Of a stretch of DNA of 64,000 nt, positions 1-7,367 are shown one piece after another. A program made the position numbers and the translations under genes. The notes under the pieces were generated by a model. That model saw only the letters and a list, made by a program, of their open reading frames with translations, did not search any database and was not told the origin of the DNA. This DNA is from Pantoea rodasii (lineage in GTDB: Bacteria; Pseudomonadota; Gammaproteobacteria; Enterobacterales; Enterobacteriaceae): positions 23,949 through 87,948 of the forward strand of contig NZ_MLFP01000020.1 in assembly GCF_002095465.1 (NCBI RefSeq), written 5' to 3'. The first letter of the stretch is position 1. Each line of letters opens with the position of its first letter.

Positions 1-592
1 TCCCCACGTAACAGCGCTTCGCTGATGAAGGGCTCCCAGGTAAAGGCCGCATCCACAACGCCCTGCTGTAACGCGGCGGGCATATTGCCAGCAGGCATAC
101 TCAGCACATGAACATCTTTATCGGCAATCAGTCCGGCCTGTTGCTGTAGCACCACACCGCGCAGCAGAACGTCCATTCCGCTCCCTTTCTTCACCCCCGC
201 TATGCGTTTGCCTTTGAGGTCAGCAAGCGTTGAAATGTCGCTTTTCTCGGGAACAATCAGACCAGCCTGTCCACTGTTGACCTTGGCGATAATCTGCCTT
301 TGAGGCCACGGGAGAACCATTGAAACACCGGTGTTGCTCCGATGTAGGCCGCATCCAGTTCATGTGCAGCCAGTGCCTGACTAATCACAGGTCCATCGCC
401 AAAAGATTTCAGTTCGACATTGAGCCCTTCCTGTTTGTAAAAGCCTTCTTTTTCAGCAATCAGCGCCGGTGCATTAGCCAGCGCGTACACCCAACCAATG
501 CGAAGCGGCTGTGATTCGGCAGCGTTAGCCGCATTAAAAAAGACCCCTGATATCAGCACAGCAAGAAATGATTTACCCATTTTACGTTCCAT
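1..592 (-). pseudogene. ABC transporter substrate-binding protein, NMT1/TauA-like, frameshifted and cut by window edge
   Basis: Periplasmic binding protein of a sulfonate/nitrate/taurine-type ABC importer. The N-terminus has a signal peptide ending in ANAAES, followed by LRIGWVYALANAPALIAEKEGF and the DAAYIGATPVFQWFSRGLK segment typical of the family. The frame closes soon after 300, but the next frame continues the same protein (QIIAKVNSGQAGLIVPEKS, then LADLKGKRIAGVKKGSGMDV and DAAFTWEPF) to base 1. One base appears to be missing near 297-301, beside an AAA-GG run. The 3' end lies outside the window. The first ATG is at 592; the ATG at 580 has a GGA seven bases upstream and may be the real start. 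It follows the ATPase gene by four bases, so the two are co-transcribed; a permease is expected beyond the left edge. The substrate is not determinable here. Confidence 0.8.
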
Positions 593-596
593 TTTA

Positions 597-1391
597 TTAG
601 AGTGAGTGACTGTGGGATTGCTGCATCACGTCAGTAATACGCTGCAGCAATTCATTGCGGTAAGCCGCAAAAGCGGGAAGTTGACGCGTTTCCAGGTTAC
701 TGCGTGGACGCGGCAACGTAATGAGAAGTTCACTGTGTATACCGCCAGGTGCACGGTTCAGAATGATGACGCGATCGGCAAGAAACACTGCTTCTTCAAT
801 ATCATGCGTGATGAAGACGGTTGTCTGACCGATGGCAGACCAAAGACGAAGAGTTTCTTCGTTCATATCTCCACGAGTAATGGCATCAAGAGCCGCAAAA
901 GGCTCATCCATCAACAGAACGTCTGGTTCCAGTGCCAGGGCGCGGGCCAGTGAGACACGCTGCTGCATCCCGCCGGACATCTGATGCGGTAGTTGATGCG
1001 CGGCGTGTGCCAGGCCCACACGCCGCAGATAGGACATGGCGCGGTCCTGCTGAGAACCAACATCCTCACGTTTTTGCATGCGCAAACCAAATCGGACGTT
1101 TTCAAGCGCACTAAGCCAGCCGAAGAGTTGCGGCTGCTGAAAAACGTAGCCCAGTTGATTGTTTTCTGGCGTTGTGCGGTCCCCGCCAATTTTGACGGAC
1201 CCTTGTTCGGGTTCCGTAAATCCGGCCAGCAGATTAAGCAATGTGCTTTTGCCACAGCCTGAAGGCCCCAGCAGCACGACAAACTCTCCCTGCCGGGCAT
1301 GGAAACTGAAGTTGCTGAACACCGGTGCGCCGCCGGGATAGCAGAAAGTGATATTGTCTACCGCTAGTGCGTATGGCTGAGAGATTGGCAT
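597..1391 (-). CDS. ABC transporter ATP-binding protein, TauB/SsuB-like
   Basis: Cytoplasmic ATPase that powers the importer whose binding protein lies just downstream. It has all ATPase motifs in order: Walker A GPSGCGKST (about residues 42-50), Q-loop FQQPQLF, signature MSGGMQQRV (about 138-146), Walker B VLLMDEP (about 158-164) and the switch histidine in FITHD. Length of about 264 residues is normal for the TauB/SsuB/NrtD group. An in-frame GTG at 1403 would add four residues; neither start has a strong ribosome site, and the ATG at 1391 was preferred. It is divergent from the GntR-type regulator at 1510, which is the obvious candidate controller. Membership of the group is clear; aliphatic sulfonate, taurine or thiamine-precursor uptake cannot be told apart. 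Confidence 0.85.
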   Translation of the reverse strand: MPISQPYALAVDNITFCYPGGAPVFSNFSFHARQGEFVVLLGPSGCGKSTLLNLLAGFTEPEQGSVKIGGDRTTPENNQLGYVFQQPQLFGWLSALENVRFGLRMQKREDVGSQQDRAMSYLRRVGLAHAAHQLPHQMSGGMQQRVSLARALALEPDVLLMDEPFAALDAITRGDMNEETLRLWSAIGQTTVFITHDIEEAVFLADRVIILNRAPGGIHSELLITLPRPRSNLETRQLPAFAAYRNELLQRITDVMQQSHSHSL

Positions 1392-1429
1392 GCTAGGCGT
1401 CACGTGAATGTAGAATGAAGATGTGGTTA

Positions 1430-1445
1430 TAATACGTATTAATAC
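1430..1445. promoter_or_regulatory. Overlapping palindromes, candidate GntR operator
   Basis: Between the divergent ABC ATPase and GntR genes lie two overlapping perfect palindromes, TAATACGTATTA (1430-1441) and GTATTAATAC (1436-1445). The second has the GT..TA..AC layout often seen in HutC-subfamily GntR operators. The position between the two divergent starts fits autoregulation plus control of the transporter. Binding is inferred. Confidence 0.4.
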
Positions 1446-1509
1446 AAGCTGGTCTAAGATCGCTTACAACTAACCTAGATCCGAACGGAATACGAGAGAT
1501 AGAACCTGA

Positions 1510-2226
1510 ATGACACTAGTGCGCGAGAACATGACATCGCTCTACCGCCAGATTGCCGATACCTTGCAGCAGGAAATTGCAGCCGGGCATTTTCAGCCGA
1601 GCGGGAAACTGCCCTCCGAAACTGCACTTGAGCAGCGTTTTGCAGTAAGCCGGGTTACGGTTCGACTCGCGCTCAAGTACTTGACCGAGCAAGGCATCGT
1701 AGAGCGCAAGCAGGGAAAAGGCACTTACGTTTCAGGCAGGAAGGTTGCTCATGGAATTAATGTCATGCGCAGTTTCCATGAATCCCTTAAACAACAAGGG
1801 CTGAATGCCACGATGCGTTTGCTGAGCAAAGAGCAGGTCCCCGCGCCCGAATCGTTGCGAACGATGTTCCAACTAGCGCGAACCCTGACTTTTATTTCAA
1901 GACTGCATCTGGTTGATCGCGATCCGATTGCAGTTGGCTATAGCCATTTCCCTGCCTTTTCACATGAACTGAACTGGGAAGAGACTGAACAACAACCCAC
2001 TTGGGCGCTACTGGAAAAAGCCACGAAAAACACCATCACTCGTTCCGATATTGCCATCCGTCTGGACTTTGCTGATAAAGAACTCGCCGAAATTCTGGGG
2101 ACCAGTAAGAACGCACCGCTCTTTCTGCTGGAGCGAACATCCTGGTTTGAAAGTGGTCAATGTGCAGAGAACTCGCGCTTCTTCATCCGCCCCGAACGCT
2201 ATGAATTTATCCTAAGTAATGGTTAG
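1510..2226 (+). CDS. GntR family (HutC/UTRA) transcriptional regulator
   Basis: DNA-binding regulator with an N-terminal winged helix (LYRQIADTLQQEI, LPSETALEQRFAVSRVTVR, GIVERKQGKGTYV, about residues 11-78) and a C-terminal UTRA effector domain (about 90-235) ending in a typical YxF segment. Length of 238 is standard for the HutC subfamily. The ATG at 1510 was kept; a second ATG at 1531 begins closer to the conserved LYRQIAD start and could be the true one. It is divergent from the sulfonate/nitrate-type ABC genes and probably senses that transporter's substrate or a product of it. The ligand is unknown. Confidence 0.85.
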   Translation: MTLVRENMTSLYRQIADTLQQEIAAGHFQPSGKLPSETALEQRFAVSRVTVRLALKYLTEQGIVERKQGKGTYVSGRKVAHGINVMRSFHESLKQQGLNATMRLLSKEQVPAPESLRTMFQLARTLTFISRLHLVDRDPIAVGYSHFPAFSHELNWEETEQQPTWALLEKATKNTITRSDIAIRLDFADKELAEILGTSKNAPLFLLERTSWFESGQCAENSRFFIRPERYEFILSNG

Positions 2227-2427
2227 AACAACTTTGTGATTCAAGTGAAATGGGGAATGCGTACTCAAGGGTGATCGAAACAGGCTTCAGCGCTGTCCGT
2301 TCGTTAAATTCATATTGGGACATTAAGGGCAGAACATTTGTTGATCCGTACGGATATCGAGTGATCAACCAAAACAGGGCTACGTGTTAATCTCTACTTC
2401 AAACTGGTTCTGCTTAAGGATTCCGAC

Positions 2428-2910
2428 ATGACCTCTTTTCATCAACTGGCAGCCACCAGCCTGAGCGGCCAGCGTATCGCAATGGACGACTTCGCAGGCA
2501 AGCTGGTTCTGGTGGTGAATACCGCCAGCCATTGTGGCTTCACGCCACAATATGCAGGACTGGAAACACTGTACAAAAAGCACTACGCCCATGGTCTGGT
2601 GATACTGGGTTTCCCCTGCAATCAGTTTGGCAAGCAGGAACCCGGCGGCGCTGACGAAATCGCGCAAACCTGCCACATCAACTACGGTGTGAGCTTCCCA
2701 ATGTTCGAGAAAGTGGAGGTTAACGGAACCGCAGCGCACCCGGTATTCCGTTATCTAAAAAGAGAGTTACCCGGTTTACTGGGTGGTCGGATCATGTGGA
2801 ACTTCACAAAGTTTTTAATCGGACGCGACGGCATTCCGCTCAAGCGTTTTGCACCCATCTCCACCCCGGAGAAAATGGAAGCCGTAATCATCGCTGCCCT
2901 GAAAGTCTAG
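2428..2910 (+). CDS. Glutathione peroxidase family thiol peroxidase
   Basis: Reduces hydroperoxides in the cytoplasm using thiols. The family motifs are complete: peroxidatic Cys36 in NTASHCGFTPQY, the GFPCNQFGKQEPG block with Gln70, and WNFTKFLIG with Trp124 and Asn125. A further Cys82 sits in TCHINYGVSFP, the usual resolving cysteine of thioredoxin-linked bacterial enzymes, so thioredoxin is the more likely reductant. It has 160 residues, close to the common bacterial size and shorter than E. coli BtuE (183), so the btuE symbol is not assigned. It stands alone, with a likely terminator just after it. Confidence 0.9.
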   Translation: MTSFHQLAATSLSGQRIAMDDFAGKLVLVVNTASHCGFTPQYAGLETLYKKHYAHGLVILGFPCNQFGKQEPGGADEIAQTCHINYGVSFPMFEKVEVNGTAAHPVFRYLKRELPGLLGGRIMWNFTKFLIGRDGIPLKRFAPISTPEKMEAVIIAALKV

Positions 2911-2926
2911 TGACTGGGCCACTCAA

Positions 2927-2963
2927 GCTGGTCATCTTTAAATGACCTTCAGCAAGTTTTTTT
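2927..2963 (+). terminator. Probable rho-independent terminator of the peroxidase gene
   Basis: An interrupted stem pairs GCTG/CAGC and GTCAT/ATGAC around a CTTTAA loop, followed by AAG and seven T residues. It lies 17 bases after the peroxidase stop codon. Confidence 0.6.
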
Positions 2964-3071
2964 GCTTCGGTCAGAGACCCAGCGTCGCGAAATGGGAAAG
3001 CCGGCATGGCCATCTTCGGCACCCTTGACCGCTCTCTGCGTCAACTGGCATAAGCAAATGCAGTCTGTCAT

Positions 3072-3671
3072 TTAGACATGGCAGACAGGCATGAATTGCG
3101 CCAGCCCATGTCCCGCCATTCGTGCCGTTTCCTGAAGGCGCTCCGCGCTGGCGCCCTGTCTTGAGCGGGCCGAAAGCCCAGACATTATCGTCCCCACGTA
3201 GTCAGTCAACCGAGCAGCTTCATCTGGATAATGCTCTGCGACGTAGGCATAAATCATTTTTTCGGCCGCAGTATGGAAACTACAGGCAACTTCACGCGCA
3301 TCATGATCGTCGCAGTGAATACCTTCCAGCACCAGACACCCAGTCGCTTCCGGGTCGGCAGCGTAACATCTTGCGGCTTCTTCCAGAACGTCAGTAAGGC
3401 ATTCCGCTACCGGGCGGTCATGCCGCAAAAGTGCCTGAATATTAAGTGCACCTTTTAACGTATAGCGATCCAGCACCAACTTGTAGAGACCGAGCTTACT
3501 GCCGAAGGCTGCATAAAAGCTGGGCGGGTTGATACCGAAGGCTTTTGTAAGATCACCGACACTCACCGAGTCATAACCTTCTGAATGAAAGAGACTTTGT
3601 GCAATTTCAACCGCTCGCTCCGGATCAAACTGGCGTGGGCGGCCTGGAGCACGTTTAATTTTTGTAGTCAC
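3072..3671 (-). CDS. bdcR: TetR family repressor BdcR
   Basis: TetR-type repressor divergent from bdcA, matching E. coli BdcR in start (APGRPRQF), helix-turn-helix (VGDLTKAFGINPPSFYAAFG), the RDDRPV-like segment (RHDRPVAECL), and GCLVLEGIH in the ligand domain. The start was set at the GTG at 3671, giving 199 residues like E. coli BdcR (about 197). A longer frame to 3812 would run into bdcA on the other strand and has no better start. AAAGGA lies upstream of the GTG. Two matching inverted repeats, one over this start codon, suggest tight autorepression. In E. coli BdcR represses bdcA. Confidence 0.88.
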   Translation of the reverse strand: MTTKIKRAPGRPRQFDPERAVEIAQSLFHSEGYDSVSVGDLTKAFGINPPSFYAAFGSKLGLYKLVLDRYTLKGALNIQALLRHDRPVAECLTDVLEEAARCYAADPEATGCLVLEGIHCDDHDAREVACSFHTAAEKMIYAYVAEHYPDEAARLTDYVGTIMSGLSARSRQGASAERLQETARMAGHGLAQFMPVCHV

Positions 3672-3678
3672 TACTACA
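3663..3678. promoter_or_regulatory. Candidate BdcR operator 1, over the bdcR start
   Basis: Perfect inverted repeat TGTAGT-CACT-ACTACA with a four-base spacer. It covers the GTG start of bdcR at 3669-3671. It has the same 6-4-6 layout as the site centred 50 bases away, which supports a shared protein binding both. Confidence 0.55.
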
Positions 3679-3710
3679 TTATCCTTTGACAACCTGATTG
3701 ACTCAATAAT

Positions 3711-3730
3711 ATTGTAATGGCCACTACAAT
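3711..3730. promoter_or_regulatory. Candidate BdcR operator 2, before bdcA
   Basis: Near-perfect palindrome ATTGTAATGGCCACTACAAT, with one mismatched pair, containing TGTAAT-GGCC-ACTACA. It lies 18 bases before the bdcA start. Its core matches the operator at 3663-3678. Confidence 0.6.
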
Positions 3731-3748
3731 ACAATTGAGGACATTCCA

Positions 3749-4462
3749 ATGGCGGTATTTTCGAACAAATCGGTTCTGGTTTTGGGTGGTAGTCGGGGTA
3801 TTGGTGCGGCAATAGTGCGTCGTTTTGCCTCTGACGGGGCTTCGGTCGTGTTCAGTTACGCTGGCTCGCAGGAAGCAGCAGAATAACTGGCCACTGAAAC
3901 CGGCAGCAAAGCCGTCAAGGCGGACAGTTCCGATCGTGACGCGGTAATTGAAGTGGTGCGTGATTCGGGTCCGCTGGATGTCCTGGTGGTCAATGCCGGC
4001 GTGGTTTTATTTGGTGATGCACTGGATTTGGACAGCGATGAAATAGACCGTCTGTTCCGCATCAACATTCATGCGCCTTATCATGCTGCAGTAGAAGCGG
4101 CGCGTCAGATGCCGGAAGGCGGTCGTATTATTGTCATTGGCTCCGTCAACGGCGACCGGATGCCGATGCCGGGCATCGCGGCTTACGCCGTCAGTAAGTC
4201 GGCTCTACAGGGATTAGCACGTGGTCTGGCCCGAGACTTCGGTCCGCGCGGGATTACCGTCAATGTGATTCAGCCGGGTCCAATTGATACGGATATCAAC
4301 CCGGCAGAAGGCCCGATGAAAGACCTCATGCACGGTTTTATGGCCATTAAACGTCACGGAAAACCGGAAGAGGTGGCCGGGATGGTGGCGTGGATCGCGG
4401 GTCCGGAAGCCTCTTTCGTGACCGGGGCCATGCATACCATTGACGGCGGATTTGGCGCCTAA
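3749..4462 (+). pseudogene. bdcA: bdcA, short-chain dehydrogenase/c-di-GMP-binding biofilm dispersal protein, in-frame stop
   Basis: Reads as E. coli BdcA from end to end: Rossmann GGSRGIGAAIVRRF near residues 13-26, VVNAGV, the SVNGD...YAVSK catalytic region, RGLARDFGPRGITVNV, and the C-terminus SFVTGAMHTIDGGFGA. Codon 46 (3884-3886) is TAA in the same frame, where relatives have a lysine or glutamine codon (EAAE-stop-LATETG). No frameshift is present, so this is a nonsense substitution. Translation from the GTG at 3953 would give a 169-residue product lacking the nucleotide-binding start, unlikely to be active. In E. coli BdcA binds cyclic di-GMP and promotes biofilm dispersal. Confidence 0.88.
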
Positions 4463-4480
4463 ACGTTTCAACAGGTTCGA

Positions 4481-4542
4481 AATCCGCATGCGGTGATTGA
4501 GGATGTTCACTGCATGCGGATTCCCGCCCACACTGGCGGGAA
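4481..4542. repeat. Two adjacent hairpins between convergent genes
   Basis: First, a perfect 11-base inverted repeat, AATCCGCATGC (4481-4491) and GCATGCGGATT (4512-4522), with a 20-base loop. Second, TTCCCGCC-CACACT-GGCGGGAA (4521-4542), overlapping the first by two bases. Neither is followed by a T run. They lie between the convergent bdcA and LysR genes and may stop transcription in both directions or be a REP-like element. Confidence 0.5.
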
Positions 4543-4622
4543 GTTCCTACATGTGTTGCTTGGGAACGCACCGCCATCAATATCACTTTGATGGCTGGTG
4601 ACAAATATCCCCTATTCTCCCC

Positions 4623-5546
4623 TCACCCTTCATTAAGTCGTGGCAATGCCGAGAGGCCATTCTGCAGCCGTATTATATTAATCAGCTCTCGCAGAGCAGG
4701 ATGCCCATGTCTCCGGTCACTGTAATACATGTGAAAAGGTTCGCCCGGAGAGGCATGTTCCTCTAGTAACACCACCAAATCCCCACTAAGAACTTCCTGA
4801 TGAATTCTCGACTCCAGTAAATACGCAATACCAATGCCCGCTTTTGCTGCTTCAATGGTGGTTTGCGTATCCTTGATGGTGATAAGTCCTGGCACGCTCA
4901 TGTGTGTGGCTGATTCATCTGAACCAAATTCCCACTTGAAAGGGGCATTACTTCCCAGCAGAAGCTGCAAACAATGGTGCTGTTTTAGATCATTAGGATG
5001 TTTGGGCACGCCCTGACGTTCGAGGTAATGAGGTGATGCGGCGGCAACCCATCGCTGAGATCCAGTTAGCGGCACGGCAATCATGTCTTCCGGTACCAAA
5101 TGTCCATAGCGCACGCCAGCATCAAACCCCTCAGCAATGATGTCCACCGGACGGTCATCTACCACGAGTGTGAACTTAACTTCTGGGCACAACCGGTGGA
5201 ACTCTGCCAGCGCGGGGGCAATCAACTGATGTGCAGCATCAGCGAAAACATTTAGGCGAAGTTCCCCAAACTTGCCGCTGCCCGGTGCATTCAGTGATGC
5301 CACTGCTGCGTTTATGATTTCAAACCCGCCCCCCAGTTTATCGGCCAGCTCCTGTCCCATGGCTGTCGTGGCCACCGCGCGGCTAGTGCGGTTGAGCAGC
5401 CGCGCACTGAGGCGAGTTTCAAGGCGCCTGATCGCATGGCTGATTGCTGAAGTTGATAAACCCAGTTCGATAGCGGCCAGTTTAAAGCTGTTACAACGCA
5501 CCACAATCATGAAAATTTGTAGGTCCGCCAGGTCACCTCTTTCCAT
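4623..5546 (-). CDS. LysR family transcriptional regulator
   Basis: LysR-type regulator of 307 residues. The N-terminal winged helix (LADLQIFMIVVRCNSFKLAA, STSAISHAIRRLETRLSARLLNRTSR, about residues 6-62) is followed by the substrate-binding domain (VRYGHLVPEDMIAVPL, GIGIAYLLES). It belongs to the CrgA/YafC-like group that often sits beside oxidoreductases. It is divergent from the aldo/keto reductase at 5709, which is the likely target, and a T-N11-A-type box lies 18 bases before its own start. The inducer is unknown. Confidence 0.85.
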   Translation of the reverse strand: MERGDLADLQIFMIVVRCNSFKLAAIELGLSTSAISHAIRRLETRLSARLLNRTSRAVATTAMGQELADKLGGGFEIINAAVASLNAPGSGKFGELRLNVFADAAHQLIAPALAEFHRLCPEVKFTLVVDDRPVDIIAEGFDAGVRYGHLVPEDMIAVPLTGSQRWVAAASPHYLERQGVPKHPNDLKQHHCLQLLLGSNAPFKWEFGSDESATHMSVPGLITIKDTQTTIEAAKAGIGIAYLLESRIHQEVLSGDLVVLLEEHASPGEPFHMYYSDRRHGHPALRELINIIRLQNGLSALPRLNEG

Positions 5547-5563
5547 CAGATGAATCCTTTTAA

Positions 5564-5586
5564 ATGAATGATTGAATCCAATTCAT
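5564..5586. promoter_or_regulatory. LysR-type box ATGAAT-N11-ATTCAT
   Basis: A perfect inverted repeat of ATGAAT with an 11-base spacer fits the LysR T-N11-A rule. It lies 18 bases upstream of the LysR start at 5546 and about 120 bases upstream of the aldo/keto reductase, suiting autorepression and activation of the divergent gene. Binding is inferred. Confidence 0.5.
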
Positions 5587-5708
5587 CTTTTATCACATGC
5601 CTGTGACTGCGTTAAGAGGCTACTCTGTGAAGGTCAAATGAACGCCCGTGGAATCTGAACCCACCGACCGGGCATTCAGTGTGAAACAAAATAGATAAGG
5701 ATTTGCAG

Positions 5709-6695
5709 ATGAAAGCACGCAATTTTGGTCGCTCAGGTCGACAGGTTTCAGAAATCGGCTTTGGCGCATGGGCCATCGGGGGAACCTGGGGTGAAGTCTC
5801 TCTCGACGACGCAAAAACAGCCTTACATGCTGCGCTTGATTCGGGCGTCACCTTTATTGATACCGCAGACAGCTATGGTGATGGCCGTTCGGAGAAAATT
5901 ATCGCGGAAGTGCTGAAAGAGCGCGGTGGTGAACGTCCTTTTGTCGCCACCAAGATCGGCAGAAGGCTGTCCCCGCACGTGGCATCCGGCTATACCAAAG
6001 AAAATCTCAACGCCTTCGTTGACCGTTCCCTGGCCAATCTGCAGACTGACGCGCTGGATTTGGTCCAGTTACATTGCCCGCCAACAGAGATTTACTACTC
6101 GCCAGAAATTTTCGCCATCATGGATGAGATGGTCAATGCAGGTAAAATCCGCAGTTACGGTGTTTCTGTTGAAAAAGTAGAAGAGGCGTTAAAAGCCATT
6201 GAGTTCCCGAATGTGGCTTCCGTTCAGCTCATCTATAACATCTTCAGACAGCGCCCTGACGAGTTGTTCTTCCAGCAAGCGAAAAAGCGAGATGTTGCGG
6301 TCATTGCACGTGTTCCGCTTGCCTCTGGCTTGCTTACCGGAAAAATGAACAAGGACTCGGTGTTTGATAAAGAAGATCACCGCACGTTCAACCGCAACGG
6401 TGAAGCGTTTGATAAAGGGGAAACCTTTTCAGGCGTGCCTTTTGATATTGCATTGGATGCCGTTGAAGACATCAGAAAATATGTCCCCGGTGATGTGACT
6501 ATGGCGATGTTCGCACTGCGCTGGATCCTGATGAACGAGGCTGTCAGCGTGGTCATCCCAGGTGCGAAGAATAAATCCCAGGCTGAGTCGAATGCGCATG
6601 CGAGTGATATTCCTGCACTCAGCAATGAAACCCTCGCAGCGCTGAAAGAGATTTATCAACACAAAATTGCGCCTTATGTCCACCAGCGCTGGTAA
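5709..6695 (+). CDS. Aldo/keto reductase
   Basis: NADPH-dependent carbonyl reductase of the AKR family, 328 residues. The catalytic tetrad is visible: Asp51 and Tyr56 in FIDTADSYGDG, Lys82 in VATKIG, and His122 in VQLHCPP. The C-terminal cofactor region (VVIPGAKNKSQAESN) is also present. The ATG at 5709 was chosen over an in-frame TTG at 5703 because AAGG lies eight bases upstream. It is divergent from a LysR regulator that probably controls it. The natural substrate is unknown; the family reduces aldehydes and methylglyoxal-like compounds. Confidence 0.88.
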   Translation: MKARNFGRSGRQVSEIGFGAWAIGGTWGEVSLDDAKTALHAALDSGVTFIDTADSYGDGRSEKIIAEVLKERGGERPFVATKIGRRLSPHVASGYTKENLNAFVDRSLANLQTDALDLVQLHCPPTEIYYSPEIFAIMDEMVNAGKIRSYGVSVEKVEEALKAIEFPNVASVQLIYNIFRQRPDELFFQQAKKRDVAVIARVPLASGLLTGKMNKDSVFDKEDHRTFNRNGEAFDKGETFSGVPFDIALDAVEDIRKYVPGDVTMAMFALRWILMNEAVSVVIPGAKNKSQAESNAHASDIPALSNETLAALKEIYQHKIAPYVHQRW

Positions 6696-6736
6696 TCTCT
6701 AGATTTAATGATGCGTGGCTTTGAGCAATAAGGAGC

Positions 6737-7114
6737 TTAGAGGCCACGCATAATTTCAGTATTTGTCAGAGGTTGCAGCACGAGGTCAGCGATTGCCGCC
6801 GCGCCAGTCTGAAACACCACTTGATATTCCGCATCGTCTACCATGTTTTTAAACGCAGCACGACGCGGGTAATAGACCAGCGTCACGGCATCCCACTCTT
6901 TTTCGTGACCTGTCGTCAATATCGGCAGCGTATCTCCGCTGTATAATATCCTCGCGCCGAACCGGCTTAATATTGGCTGAGCCATAGTTAGATAGTGCAG
7001 ATACTGCTCACGGCCGTCCTCAGGATTAAACTTGATTAAATTCAACATAACCACTTCAGACTGATCATCCCCAGACAGAAAATCCTCGAGCGCATCAGGT
7101 AAAAACGAAACCAT
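6737..7114 (-). CDS. DUF1330-like small protein
   Basis: A 125-residue cytoplasmic protein with the dimeric ferredoxin-like layout of DUF1330/EthD-type proteins: VVMLNLIKFNPEDGREQYLHY, then RILYSGDTLPIL, EWDAVTLVYYPRRAAF and a C-terminal helix ending LQPLTNTEIM. The start at 7114 has an excellent ribosome site (AAGGAGAGAGAG before ATG), better than the further upstream in-frame start at 7180. It stands alone between the aldo/keto reductase and proP, convergent with the former. No function is assigned. Confidence 0.75.
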   Translation of the reverse strand: MVSFLPDALEDFLSGDDQSEVVMLNLIKFNPEDGREQYLHYLTMAQPILSRFGARILYSGDTLPILTTGHEKEWDAVTLVYYPRRAAFKNMVDDAEYQVVFQTGAAAIADLVLQPLTNTEIMRGL

Positions 7115-7367
7115 CTCTCTCTCCTTGTAGTACGCCCGGAGTGGACGCGTTACGCGGAAGATAGCAATGTGCCGCGTCAATTTCTGTCAGTAGCAAAGCC
7201 TCCATCCTGCAAAAAGTCTCTGAGCCCAGTGATTCTTCCGGCAAATTGTAAATTTATGTCTATGATGTATCTGAATCCATCGATGCAGGTTGGGTTTTTC
7301 ATCAAGTAAGTTGGTCTTTTATAACGAGATATCAAGTAAAAGCGTTTGAATTTAAAGGGAAAGGGTA

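Noticed and set aside
3672..3812. Longer start for bdcR at 3812
   Set aside because: It would overlap the divergent bdcA start and both operators, and the added residues do not resemble TetR proteins.
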